From positions 335,001 through 399,000 of the forward strand of contig CAJNDS010002385.1 of assembly GCA_905221605.1 (NCBI GenBank): 64,000 bases of DNA, read 5' to 3'. The notes under the pieces were generated by a model, which worked only from the letters and a program-made list of their open reading frames with translations, was not told where the DNA came from and searched no databases. Source of the stretch: Symbiodinium natans. Taxonomy: Eukaryota > Sar > Dinophyceae > Suessiales > Symbiodiniaceae. The translations under genes were made by a program, and so were the position numbers. Positions 63,201 to 63,545 of this stretch are shown here, one piece after another (the first letter of the stretch is position 1; each line of letters opens with the position of its first letter).

Positions 63201-63290
63201 CCCAAACCCCAAACCCCAAACCCTAAACCCTAAACCCCAAACCGGTCCCTGCCCAAGGATGGGCGTATGGGTGAACCACGGTGAGGGCCA
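3734..63290 (+). CDS. purL: purL / FGAM synthase gene, exons 1-31 in this window (partial)
   Basis: Phosphoribosylformylglycinamidine synthase converts FGAR, glutamine and ATP to FGAM in de novo purine synthesis. Eukaryotes use one long (about 1,300-residue) cytosolic chain with synthase domains and a C-terminal class-I glutaminase. Thirty-one short + strand islands, in order, spell the family: [125 protein letters not shown] and VNHGEG. All resolved junctions keep frame. About the second half of the protein is present; the N-terminus is not seen and the C-terminal His/Glu of the glutaminase triad lie beyond the window. Of 29 resolved donors about 22 are GC, 4 GA and 3 GT. Introns run from about 0.25 to 29 kb and are full of telomere-like repeats. 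Identity is very secure; individual ends are tentative where stated. Confidence 0.95.
4597..4633 (+). CDS. purL: purL exon 2
   Basis: After ccccag at 4591-4596. Reads [12 protein letters not shown] plus one base (G). Donor GA (ccag/gatcgg). The exon is preceded by a long CCCTAAA array (4495-4590) and followed about 40 nt later by TTTAGGG repeats. Confidence 0.92.
4634..6813. repeat. purL introns 2-3, repeat-rich
   Basis: Dense TTTGGGG and TTTAGGG variants at 4670-5090, then CCCTAAA/CCCCTAAA at 5140-5430, a unique AT-richer zone 5960-6480 and a (CCCCAAA)n block 6656-6716. No further gene found apart from exon 3. Confidence 0.75.
5805..5836 (+). CDS. purL: purL exon 3
   Basis: Completes the split Gly codon and reads [10 protein letters not shown], continuing LPGEG of exon 2. 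Acceptor cacag; donor GC (gcagag/gccgcc). 32 nt. Confidence 0.88.
6814..6864 (+). CDS. purL: purL exon 4
   Basis: Reads [17 protein letters not shown], the highly conserved stretch before DSLSM. Acceptor caacag, donor GA (ggcaag/gaccag). CCCTAAA array immediately upstream, TTTAGGG array from 6915 downstream. Confidence 0.95.
7137..7181 (+). CDS. purL: purL exon 5
   Basis: Reads [15 protein letters not shown], joining exon 4 to give GGKDSLSMA, a synthase-domain signature. Acceptor tctcag, donor GT (ggccag/gtgcgg). Here the flanking arrays are reversed: TTTAGGG upstream and CCCTAA-type downstream. Confidence 0.95.
7550..7594 (+). CDS. purL: purL exon 6
   Basis: Reads [15 protein letters not shown], equivalent to the family's 'V+APG.LVISAY'. 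Acceptor ctccag at 7544-7549. The donor is uncertain: tat/gttggg (7594) or acg/gtgtat (7588). A (CTGT)n microsatellite starts 14 nt downstream. Confidence 0.85.
7608..7808 (+). repeat. (CTGT)n then (CTCTCTGT)n microsatellite
   Basis: About 18 CTGT units followed by about 16 CTCTCTGT units, starting 14 nt after purL exon 6 in the intron. It creates spurious Leu/Ser/Cys-rich and Arg/Gln/Thr-rich open frames on both strands. Confidence 0.97.
8534..8554 (+). CDS. purL: purL exon 7 (21-nt micro-exon)
   Basis: Reads VPDVRIK, between acceptor gcgcag and donor GC (atcaag/gcgcct). It fills the gap between ...VLTVY and ATPDLK; the family has 'CPDITKTVTPDLK' here. Flanked by CCCTAAA upstream and TTTAGGG downstream. 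Confidence 0.78.
9013..9127 (+). repeat. family D short repeat
   Basis: Shares ACCCAGAGTAGGCCC ... AAACCAAAAAAGGGTAGCC with 51701-51800 and 52143-52240; a G-run interrupts this copy. Confidence 0.8.
9550..9632 (+). CDS. purL: purL exon 8
   Basis: Starts [20 protein letters not shown] after acceptor cgtcag; the family has 'VTPDLK..G.G.LL.+DLG'. The 3' end is unresolved: GC donor after 9610 (phase 1) or GT donor after 9632, immediately before a TTTAGGG array. Confidence 0.92.
9633..11941. repeat. purL intron 8
   Basis: TTTAGGG/TTTGGGG arrays (9633-9700, 10617-10850), unique AT-moderate sequence 9700-10420, an AT dinucleotide zone 10996-11036, a partial family A end (11109-11150) and CCCTAAA arrays 11157-11295. 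It may hold the missing 'GGSALAQ' micro-exon. Confidence 0.7.
10580..10603 (+). CDS. purL: possible purL exon between exons 8 and 9
   Basis: After cgcag. In the phase left by a GC donor at 9611 it reads CRLGELL, loosely like the expected 'RLGGSALAQ'. The match is weak and the true exon for this segment may be elsewhere. Confidence 0.25.
11942..11998 (+). CDS. purL: purL exon 9
   Basis: Reads [19 protein letters not shown]; the family has 'ALAQ.F.QLG...PD+D'. Acceptor gtggag, donor GC (ctcaag/gcgcac). The next in-frame purL exon is 29 kb away at 40963, and the junction ...ALK/AAFNATQ aligns without a gap. Confidence 0.88.
12721..12797 (+). CDS. open island, possible exon
   Basis: Flanked by CCCTAAA upstream and TTTAGGG immediately after gcag/gttt. 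A Pro-rich frame [20 protein letters not shown] is open throughout, but so is another frame. Confidence 0.28.
13683..13794 (+). CDS. open island, possible exon
   Basis: Between gatgag and tgag/gttg one frame is open for 37 codons and contains [20 protein letters not shown]. It could be an upstream exon of the MIT-like gene; linkage is not shown and a second frame ([13 protein letters not shown]) is also open. Confidence 0.35.
14831..14860 (+). CDS. MIT-like gene exon, candidate
   Basis: Reads [10 protein letters not shown] between acceptor gccaag and GC donor (ttgag/gcgttg). Confidence 0.5.
14831..32056 (+). CDS. MIT-like domain plus helical-repeat protein gene
   Basis: About 14 good and several doubtful + strand exons join in frame. 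Exons at 17650-20237 give a complete MIT-like three-helix unit: [74 protein letters not shown] domains bind ESCRT-III tails. Exons 25470-32056 give an Ala/Gly-rich hydrophobic segment ([13 protein letters not shown]) and then repeated amphipathic helices ([51 protein letters not shown]), a pattern seen in uncharacterised protist and plant proteins of membrane-traffic or stress type. Function is inferred only. The start (perhaps upstream in 12.7-13.8 kb) and stop are not fixed; TAA at 33794 is a candidate end. The gene lies within purL intron 11999-40962 and contains the delta-CA gene between exons 25470 and 28118. Confidence 0.7.
15464..15532 (+). CDS. MIT-like gene exon, candidate
   Basis: Begins [18 protein letters not shown] and ends PVLSS. 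Acceptor gctgag; GA donor (tcgtct/gacgaag) so that the next exon continues DERVLIAAF. Confidence 0.55.
16079..16123 (+). CDS. MIT-like gene exon
   Basis: Reads [15 protein letters not shown] between acceptor tgccag and GC donor (gcagag/gcgcga); phase 0 at both ends. Confidence 0.68.
17466..17560 (+). mobile_element. MITE-like hairpin, family B copy 1
   Basis: Terminal inverted repeat of about 28 nt (GATGTTCCCCCTTATACT... and ...AGTATAAGGGGGAACATC) with a short loop. A related copy is at 56195-56292. Confidence 0.9.
17650..17706 (+). CDS. MIT-like gene exon, MIT helix 1
   Basis: Reads [19 protein letters not shown], the typical 'A...AIELD.AGD.E.A' MIT helix 1 and turn. Acceptor gcaaag, GC donor (gagcag/gcgcgt). 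Confidence 0.85.
18239..18302 (+). CDS. MIT-like gene exon, MIT helix 2
   Basis: Begins [14 protein letters not shown] and ends AAAACPE plus G, directly continuing exon 17650. Acceptor cgtcag, GC donor (ggaag/gcaccg); TTTAGGG array from 18310. Confidence 0.88.
18310..18480 (+). repeat. TTTAGGG then TTTAGGGG array
   Basis: Begins 7 nt after exon 18239 of the MIT-like gene; 7-mer units grade into 8-mer units. Confidence 0.95.
18486..18692 (+). mobile_element. family C element with AT-rich insertion
   Basis: Left end CTTGGCAGCCCAGTGGTACC; right end GGGCTACTGG. The middle is expanded by an (ATT)n-like tract (18590-18680). Copies: 27119-27234, 53078-53179. Confidence 0.7.
19104..19144 (+). CDS. 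MIT-like gene exon
   Basis: Completes Gly and reads [13 protein letters not shown]. Acceptor tggaag, GT donor (ggcgag/gtgggc). Confidence 0.85.
19919..19953 (+). CDS. MIT-like gene exon, MIT helix 3
   Basis: Reads [11 protein letters not shown] plus AA; joined upstream it gives [15 protein letters not shown]. Acceptor accaag, GC donor (ttgaa/gctggg). Confidence 0.85.
20207..20237 (+). CDS. MIT-like gene exon
   Basis: Completes Lys and reads [10 protein letters not shown], the usual loop after MIT helix 3. Acceptor tcccag, GC donor (cagag/gcgcct). Confidence 0.75.
20455..20685 (+). repeat. homogeneous 8-mer array (TTTAGGGG/TTTACGGG)
   Basis: About 28 units of the 8-mer TTTAGGGG with interspersed TTTACGGG units, unlike the 7-mer elsewhere. 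Confidence 0.93.
20697..20717 (+). CDS. MIT-like gene micro-exon, doubtful
   Basis: Reads QLRLLLR after gctgag with a GA donor. It overlaps the left arm of a hairpin (20709-20766), so the ends are uncertain. Confidence 0.3.
20709..20766 (+). repeat. long hairpin
   Basis: CTTTTGAGGGAC..CTCGTG pairs with CACGAG..GTCCCTCAAAAG across a 16-nt loop. The left arm overlaps a possible micro-exon of the MIT-like gene. Confidence 0.88.
21023..21082 (+). CDS. MIT-like gene exon, candidate
   Basis: Reads [20 protein letters not shown] after acceptor gacag, open through a GT donor before a TTTGGG stretch; an earlier donor is possible. Position and phase fit, but the family match is unknown. Confidence 0.4.
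21358..21486 (+). mobile_element. family G element
   Basis: CATGGCCCCTTGG ... ACGGATCATGG with GGGTTCTGAAGTATGGGCC inside; it lies directly left of a family A element. Confidence 0.6.
21496..21753 (+). mobile_element. family A element with triplicated right end
   Basis: Left end TACTTGGAGGTTCATGGTAC. The right end TACCATGAACCTCCAAGTA lies in a 63-bp unit present three times in tandem (21565-21627, 21628-21690, 21691-21753). Confidence 0.9.
22093..22311 (+). CDS. repeat-free island with overlapping open frames
   Basis: About 230 nt with no telomere repeats. One frame runs from ATG 22093 to TAA 22243 ([19 protein letters not shown]...). A second ends at TAA 22309 with [14 protein letters not shown]. 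One may be a terminal exon; no family recognised. Confidence 0.3.
22449..22478 (+). CDS. MIT-like gene exon, candidate
   Basis: After a 115-nt CCCTAAA array and gaatag, reads [10 protein letters not shown]. The donor is not resolved; the frame stays open to a TAA at 22500. Confidence 0.35.
23395..23540 (+). repeat. poly-G tract (G-runs with rare T/A)
   Basis: An almost pure G tract about 140 nt long, including an uninterrupted run of roughly 80 G. It gives a false poly-proline frame on the minus strand. Shorter G-runs occur at 43409-43442 and C-runs at 50461-50488 and 19049-19084. Confidence 0.97.
23914..23958 (+). CDS. MIT-like gene exon, candidate
   Basis: After gcccag. One frame gives [15 protein letters not shown] before a GT donor; a second open frame ([11 protein letters not shown]) cannot be excluded. 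Confidence 0.4.
24964..24999 (+). CDS. MIT-like gene exon, candidate
   Basis: After acceptor cctag, reads [12 protein letters not shown] and stays open up to a TTTAGGG array. End not resolved. Confidence 0.38.
25470..25526 (+). CDS. MIT-like gene exon, Ala/Gly-rich segment
   Basis: Reads [19 protein letters not shown]. Acceptor tcccag; GA donor (cgggag/gatgcg) pairs with the acceptor agcag/gac at 28118. The intron between them holds the whole delta-CA gene. Confidence 0.8.
26060..26819 (+). CDS. delta-CA exon 1
   Basis: Leader plus the zinc-binding half. Ends ...DGLG plus G with a GC donor (ggag/gcacgtgag). The alternative gt four bases on breaks the frame of exon 2. Confidence 0.92.
26060..27669 (+). 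CDS. delta-class carbonic anhydrase (complete, 4 exons)
   Basis: Zinc enzyme interconverting CO2 and bicarbonate, known from diatoms and dinoflagellates. Exons 26060-26819, 27009-27118, 27235-27269 and 27444-27669 total 1131 nt (376 aa plus TGA), closing in one frame. From Met at 26060: hydrophobic leader ([19 protein letters not shown]), a second hydrophobic stretch near residues 48-75, then the delta-CA signature [11 protein letters not shown] with His156, His158 and His163 as probable zinc ligands and Glu162, followed by [44 protein letters not shown] and PHGSR. This points to secretion, a plastid or another membrane-bound compartment. An in-frame ATG at 25994 would add 22 residues. Intron 2 is a MITE-like element. 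The gene lies inside an intron of the MIT-like gene, itself inside purL; unlike its neighbours, exon 1 is long and uninterrupted. Confidence 0.95.
27009..27118 (+). CDS. delta-CA exon 2
   Basis: Begins (G)[17 protein letters not shown] and ends DLLHGWT. Acceptor tgctgcag. The donor is gt at 27119 (or gc at 27122, adding one Val). Confidence 0.93.
27119..27234 (+). mobile_element. MITE-like element forming delta-CA intron 2 (family C, copy 2)
   Basis: Terminal inverted repeats CTTGGTAGCCCAG and CTGGGCTACTAAG enclose about 85 nt, and GTGG occurs directly on both sides (27119-27122 and 27235-27238). Removing one GTGG plus the element restores the delta-CA frame exactly, so the insertion supplies both splice sites. 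Related copies lie at 18486-18692 and 53078-53179. Confidence 0.88.
27235..27269 (+). CDS. delta-CA exon 3 (35 nt)
   Basis: Reads [11 protein letters not shown] plus GG, between HGWT and GSTTGQS. It supplies the short strand expected before 'GSTTG'. Acceptor ctaag, donor gt. Confidence 0.88.
27444..27669 (+). CDS. delta-CA exon 4, C-terminus
   Basis: Begins (G)[17 protein letters not shown] and runs to ...YVVPLA and TGA at 27667. Acceptor acccag. Followed by about 290 nt of ordinary, repeat-free sequence that probably includes the 3' UTR. Confidence 0.94.
28118..28165 (+). CDS. MIT-like gene exon
   Basis: Reads [16 protein letters not shown], joining to give [12 protein letters not shown]. 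Acceptor aagcag, GT donor (ctccag/gtcggc). Confidence 0.8.
28585..28624 (+). repeat. (GT)n microsatellite
   Basis: About 19 GT units within the MIT-like gene intron 28166-29666. Another GT/GC tract lies at 53713-53753 and a CT tract at 57989-58009. Confidence 0.95.
28781..28859 (+). mobile_element. family A element with internal CCCTAAA array
   Basis: Ends TACTTGGAGGTTCATGG and CCATGAACCTCCAAGTA enclose a short CCCTAAA array, so telomere-like repeat sits inside the element. Confidence 0.85.
28941..29156 (+). mobile_element. family F element enclosing TTTAGGG repeats
   Basis: GGGTCCTTAAGGGAGGGG at the left and CCCCCTCCCTTAAGC at the right enclose a TTTAGGG array (about 28965-29056) plus the family F middle. 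Confidence 0.75.
29667..29753 (+). CDS. MIT-like gene exon, helical repeat
   Basis: Begins [20 protein letters not shown]. Acceptor gcccag directly after CCCCAAA repeats. The end is at 29753 (GT) or 29736 (GC); both keep phase 0. TTTAGGG array from 29760. Confidence 0.8.
30000..30240 (+). repeat. 8-mer TTTAGGGG array grading to TGTAGGGG/TGCAGGGG
   Basis: Ordered blocks of variant units inside the MIT-like gene intron 29754-30944. A T-run/G-run junction lies at 30643-30673. Confidence 0.9.
30945..30989 (+). CDS. MIT-like gene exon, helical repeat
   Basis: Reads [15 protein letters not shown], an 'FDE+..VSE+T' repeat. Acceptor ctgcag, GT donor (acgcag/gtggga). Confidence 0.82.
31586..31639 (+). 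CDS. MIT-like gene exon, helical repeat
   Basis: Reads [18 protein letters not shown]. Acceptor tgccag, GC donor (caccag/gccgct); the frame also stays open to the TTTAGGG array. Confidence 0.82.
32014..32056 (+). CDS. MIT-like gene exon, helical repeat
   Basis: Reads [14 protein letters not shown] plus G, continuing LDERHQ. Acceptor cgccag, GC donor (caag/gcacct). Confidence 0.75.
32682..32729 (+). CDS. MIT-like gene exon, candidate
   Basis: After gccgcag. In the phase left by 32056 it reads [16 protein letters not shown]. Another open frame exists and the 3' end is unresolved. Confidence 0.4.
33521..33592 (+). CDS. open island, possible exon
   Basis: After ctgcag, open for 24 codons ([18 protein letters not shown]...) to a GT donor 8 nt before a TTTAGGG motif. 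It has the right architecture for an exon, but product and linkage are unknown. Confidence 0.35.
33641..33796 (+). CDS. open frame with stop, possible terminal exon
   Basis: Open from ATG 33641 (or acceptor ggcag at 33667) through [18 protein letters not shown]... to TAA at 33794. It could be the last exon of the MIT-like gene; no family recognised. Confidence 0.35.
   Translation: MCVVTSSRQALWHSVASLGVVFETSGKTYSASRLNDKSVVGPPLSRAQKES
33797..34084. repeat. short repeat stretch before the tandem units
   Basis: CCCTAAA and TTTAGG(C/G) variants with unique sequence between; nothing else seen. Confidence 0.6.
34085..35640 (+). repeat. three tandem copies of a ~0.6-kb unit
   Basis: Units start near 34085, 34682 and 35276 (spacing about 597 and 594 nt) and are more than 90% alike by eye in their core; the third is shorter. 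The unit has no telomere repeat. One + frame (contains [17 protein letters not shown] and [18 protein letters not shown]) is open in copies 2 and 3; in copy 1 a TTTTGA replaces TTCTCA and stops it. A minus-strand frame is also open, so coding status is undecided. Confidence 0.92.
35901..36045 (+). mobile_element. family A element
   Basis: TACTTGGAGGTTCATGG at the left, CCATGAACCTCCAAGTA at the right, with inner inverted repeats of the TAAGTAC/ATAACTG type. A solo right end lies at 36115-36143. Confidence 0.9.
36532..38996 (+). CDS. cluster of open islands of unknown linkage
   Basis: Islands with exon-like edges: 36532-36573 ([14 protein letters not shown]), 36891-36949 ([20 protein letters not shown]), 37129-37212 (contains [15 protein letters not shown]), 37495-37581 ([20 protein letters not shown]), 37964-38028 ([20 protein letters not shown]) and 38936-38996 ([20 protein letters not shown]). 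They may be exons of a further gene in the purL giant intron; a 60-nt open frame is common by chance, so each alone is weak. Confidence 0.3.
38180..38850. other. AT-rich island in the purL giant intron
   Basis: Markedly AT-rich compared with its surroundings, with several CCTTAATTAAGG-type palindromes (38219-38295) and diverged repeats of 'TTCGTTCATTTCATATT' type. Open frames here are low-complexity and not convincing. It probably derives from an inserted element. Confidence 0.7.
38997..40807. repeat. end of the purL giant intron
   Basis: TTTAGGG 39005-39042, unique zone 39080-39520, C-run near 39642-39660, a low-confidence island at 39723-39773 (contains [12 protein letters not shown]), CCCTAAA 40196-40300 and TTTAGGG 40437-40532. 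Confidence 0.65.
40808..40941 (+). mobile_element. family F inverted-repeat element
   Basis: GGGTTCTTCAGGGAGGGG ... CCCCTCCTGAAGAACCC ends. The middle has GGAACCTTAGGGAGCCTTAG-type repeats. It ends 22 nt before purL exon 10. Confidence 0.85.
40963..41014 (+). CDS. purL: purL exon 10
   Basis: Reads [17 protein letters not shown] plus G; the family has 'F..TQ.L+..GL+.AGHD+SDGG'. Acceptor aaagcag, donor GC (gcgcag/gccccg). Confidence 0.88.
41741..41777 (+). CDS. purL: purL exon 11
   Basis: Joined to exon 10 it gives [13 protein letters not shown], the GHD.SDGG active-site motif of the family. The usual Val/Ile before SDGG is Arg here. Acceptor acgcag, donor GC (gcagt/gccccac), phase 2. Confidence 0.93.
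42533..42644 (+). mobile_element. family E inverted-repeat element
   Basis: TACTTGGAAGCCCTTGTGAC...TTAGTAAG at the left and CTTACTAAGTC...CTTCCAAGTA at the right. Related: 62999-63101 and a left end at 57798-57830. Confidence 0.85.
43052..43168 (+). mobile_element. family A element, diverged
   Basis: CTACTTGCAGGTTCATAGG ... CCACGAACCTCCG ends, located in the purL intron just before exon 12. Confidence 0.7.
43255..43304 (+). CDS. purL: purL exon 12
   Basis: Reads (V)[16 protein letters not shown] plus G; LEMAFAG is a purL hallmark. Acceptor ttcgag, donor GC (ggatg/gcgacg). Confidence 0.95.
44342..44397 (+). CDS. purL: purL exon 13
   Basis: Reads (G)[18 protein letters not shown]; the family has 'LF.EE.GLVLE'. 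Acceptor ggcag directly after a long CCCTAAA array (44240-44335); donor GC (tacgag/gctcga); a TTTAGGG array starts about 40 nt later. Confidence 0.94.
45086..45134 (+). CDS. purL: purL exon 14
   Basis: Reads [16 protein letters not shown] plus G, continuing GLVYE with the helix 'V....L..V...'. Acceptor cccgag, donor GC (gaag/gcgcga). Confidence 0.9.
46010..46680. other. repeat-free, A-rich island in a purL intron
   Basis: About 650 nt without telomere motifs and with lower GC than its flanks. An 80-codon minus frame (46409-46651) is open but has no recognisable features. Origin unknown. Confidence 0.6.
46828..46871 (+). CDS. purL: purL exon 15
   Basis: Completes Gly and reads [14 protein letters not shown], the expected strand ending in '.IG.T'. 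Acceptor tccaag, donor GC (ctgaag/gcagcc). Confidence 0.83.
47598..47675 (+). CDS. purL: purL exon 16
   Basis: Begins [18 protein letters not shown] and ends SLHCIWE; the family has '...V..L..+WEETSFQL+'. The start could also be 47610 (cgag/gtcgtg), same frame. The GC donor (tgggag/gccacc) is set by the join to ATSFQLE. Confidence 0.9.
48265..48553 (+). CDS. orphan exon, coiled-coil frame inside a purL intron
   Basis: Open for 96 codons after cttgag/gtgatt, to a GT donor (agaag/gtagtt). The C-terminal half is strongly charged and helical ([19 protein letters not shown], then [13 protein letters not shown]). It does not belong to purL, whose exons 16 and 17 on either side join directly. It may be an exon of another nested gene or a retrocopy fragment. 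Confidence 0.5.
49387..49431 (+). CDS. purL: purL exon 17
   Basis: Reads [15 protein letters not shown], giving WE-ATSFQLE with exon 16. A GC donor (ccttgc/gccagg) is needed to keep frame with exon 18; the nearby gccag/gtgc would break it. An inverted-repeat element of family A starts 20 nt downstream. Confidence 0.92.
49451..49604 (+). mobile_element. family A element
   Basis: Full-length copy with nested inverted repeats, starting 20 nt after purL exon 17. Confidence 0.92.
50514..50545 (+). CDS. purL: purL exon 18
   Basis: Reads [10 protein letters not shown] plus AG; the family has 'CV..E..GL+.R'. Acceptor cccaag, donor GC (agcag/gctggt). A 28-nt C-run ends 26 nt upstream. Confidence 0.87.
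51267..51335 (+). CDS. purL: purL exon 19
   Basis: Begins (R)[14 protein letters not shown] and ends ADAVLSAT plus AG; the family has 'P.+.L.F.P' here. Acceptor tttcag, donor GT (accag/gtgggg). Confidence 0.88.
51701..51800 (+). repeat. family D short repeat
   Basis: CTAGGACCCAGGGTAGGC ... AAACCAAAAAGGGCACCC; third copy at 52143-52240. Confidence 0.8.
52031..52145 (+). mobile_element. family A element, diverged
   Basis: TACTTGGAGGTTCATGGG and CCCATGAACCCCCAACTA ends; abuts a family D element at 52143-52240. Confidence 0.8.
52143..52240 (+). repeat. family D short repeat
   Basis: CTAGGACCCGGAGTAGGCCC ... AAACCAAAAAGGGTACCC, abutting a family A element. Confidence 0.8.
52279..52297 (+). CDS. 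purL: purL exon 20 (19-nt micro-exon)
   Basis: Reads (R)KHRVAI, matching 'PKVAVLREEG' when joined to exon 21 (VRQEG). Acceptor gcccag, donor GC (gccatc/gcagca). Confidence 0.83.
52686..52839 (+). mobile_element. family A element
   Basis: About 154 nt; the middle is nearly the same as the copies at 49451 and 54140. Confidence 0.9.
53078..53179 (+). mobile_element. family C element, copy 3
   Basis: CTTGGTAGCCTAGTGGTACC at the left and CTGGGCTGCCAAG at the right. It lies in the purL intron before exon 21; no clear flanking duplication. Confidence 0.85.
53380..53418 (+). CDS. purL: purL exon 21
   Basis: Reads [13 protein letters not shown], the near-invariant start of the glutaminase domain. 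Acceptor cttgag. A GC donor after gcc is set by the length of the join to AAFHMAGFE. Confidence 0.96.
54140..54294 (+). mobile_element. family A element
   Basis: TACTTGAAGGTTCGTGGTAC ... CATGAACCTTCAAGTA; compensating changes in both ends keep the arms paired. Confidence 0.92.
54675..54701 (+). CDS. purL: purL exon 22 (27 nt)
   Basis: Reads AAFHMAGFE between acceptor ctcgag and donor GC (ttcgag/gctccc). It continues GDREMA exactly as in the family. Confidence 0.94.
54790..54890 (+). repeat. (CCCAAAA)n array
   Basis: About 14 homogeneous CCCAAAA units, a variant not seen elsewhere in the window, just before the unrelated island at 54900-54963. Confidence 0.93.
55176..55226 (+). CDS. purL: purL exon 23
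   Basis: Reads [17 protein letters not shown]; the family has '.WDV.MSDLL.G...L'. Acceptor gaagag, donor GC (ctggag/gcgggc). Confidence 0.95.
56195..56292 (+). mobile_element. MITE-like hairpin, family B copy 2
   Basis: Same ends as the copy at 17466 with a diverged middle. It lies inside purL intron 55227-56524. Confidence 0.9.
56525..56589 (+). CDS. purL: purL exon 24
   Basis: Reads [19 protein letters not shown] then AK plus [14 protein letters not shown] is diagnostic for the FGAM synthase glutaminase domain. Acceptor tgccag, donor GC (aaggg/gcgggg), phase 2. Confidence 0.98.
57081..57225 (+). mobile_element. family A element
   Basis: About 145 nt; closest to the copy at 35901 in its middle (ATATTAGGGCACTTAAGGGG). 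Confidence 0.92.
57679..57741 (+). CDS. purL: purL exon 25
   Basis: Joined to exon 24 it gives [16 protein letters not shown], then AQFKAFRD plus AG. Acceptor cctcag, donor GC (gacag/gccggg). Downstream is a TTTAGGG array. Confidence 0.95.
58099..58170 (+). repeat. (TTCAGGG)n array
   Basis: Ten identical TTCAGGG units about 45 nt upstream of purL exon 26 (the catalytic Cys exon). Confidence 0.95.
58214..58245 (+). CDS. purL: purL exon 26, catalytic cysteine
   Basis: Reads (R)[10 protein letters not shown] plus G. The Cys of G-I-C-N-G is the glutaminase nucleophile. A GC-donor intron splits the Gly codon two residues after it. Acceptor cagcag. Confidence 0.96.
58299..58432 (+). mobile_element. 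family G inverted-repeat element
   Basis: CATGGTCCCTT ... AAGGGACCCATG ends with GGGTTCCGAAATATGGGCCC inside. Related pieces near 1415-1590, 21358-21486 and 28680-28770. Confidence 0.7.
59056..59129 (+). CDS. purL: purL exon 27
   Basis: Begins (G)[12 protein letters not shown] then a Gly/Pro-rich linker; it continues GICNG. Acceptor ctcag. The 3' end is inferred (GA donor after gca) from frame with exon 28 and is uncertain. Confidence 0.92.
59457..59654 (+). CDS. orphan open frame inside a purL intron
   Basis: 65 codons starting [16 protein letters not shown] and containing [18 protein letters not shown], ending TGA 59652. It directly follows a CCCTAAA array. Composition is protein-like but no family is recognised; it is not purL. 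Confidence 0.42.
   Translation: MGALFPTFYEAERRAEEGVLVRPGTGRFLDDGTRHELLFTLGRAKAARDILKAISCSRQGHVAQH
60282..60307 (+). CDS. purL: purL exon 28
   Basis: Reads KQPRFVHN plus AG; the family has 'QPRF.HN.SGRFE.R'. Acceptor ctggag, GA donor (aacag/gacact). Confidence 0.85.
60960..61017 (+). CDS. purL: purL exon 29
   Basis: Completes Ser and reads [19 protein letters not shown], giving [10 protein letters not shown]. Acceptor gaggag, donor GC (tccaag/gcggtt). Confidence 0.94.
61049..61305 (+). mobile_element. family F element enclosing TTTAGGG repeats
   Basis: GGGTTCTTAAGGGAGGG at the left and CCCCTCCCTGAAGAAC at the right enclose a long TTTAGGG array (61072-61145) and the family F middle, 30 nt after purL exon 29. 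Confidence 0.78.
62002..62030 (+). CDS. purL: purL exon 30
   Basis: Reads VWLKGMEGT plus CA; the family has 'ML+GM.GS'. Acceptor gcgcag, donor GC (actca/gcccct). Confidence 0.88.
62616..62772 (+). mobile_element. family A element
   Basis: About 157 nt with a T-run insertion near 62722; lies in the intron between purL exons 30 and 31. Confidence 0.92.
62999..63101 (+). mobile_element. family E inverted-repeat element
   Basis: TACCTGGAAGCTCTTTCGAC... and ...GCGGCTTCCAAGT ends, in the purL intron before exon 31. Confidence 0.8.
63258..63290 (+). CDS. purL: purL exon 31 (last seen)
   Basis: Reads (Q)[10 protein letters not shown] plus CA; the family has 'G.W.AHGEGR'. Acceptor cccaag, donor GC (ggcca/gcccag). 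The rest of the glutaminase domain lies beyond the window. Confidence 0.9.
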
Positions 63291-63339
63291 GCCCAGCCCT
63301 CAGCAGACATTCGGTTTAGGGTTGAGGGTTGAGGGTTTA

Positions 63340-63545
63340 GGGCTTAGGGCTTAGGGCTTAGGGCTTAGGGTTTAGGGCTTAGGGTTTAGGGCTTAGGGTT
63401 CAGGGTTTAGGGTTTAGGGTTTACGGCTCAGGGCTTAGGGCTTAGGGCTTAGGGCTTAGGACTTAGGGCTTCGGGCTTCGGGCTTAGGGCTTAGGGCTTA
63501 GGGTTTAGGGCTTAGGGCTTAGGGCTTAGGGCTTAGGGCTTAGGA
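63340..63545 (+). repeat. (CTTAGGG)n array
   Basis: Nearly homogeneous CTTAGGG units starting about 50 nt after purL exon 31. Similar blocks lie at 635-700 and 46996-47065. Confidence 0.93.
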
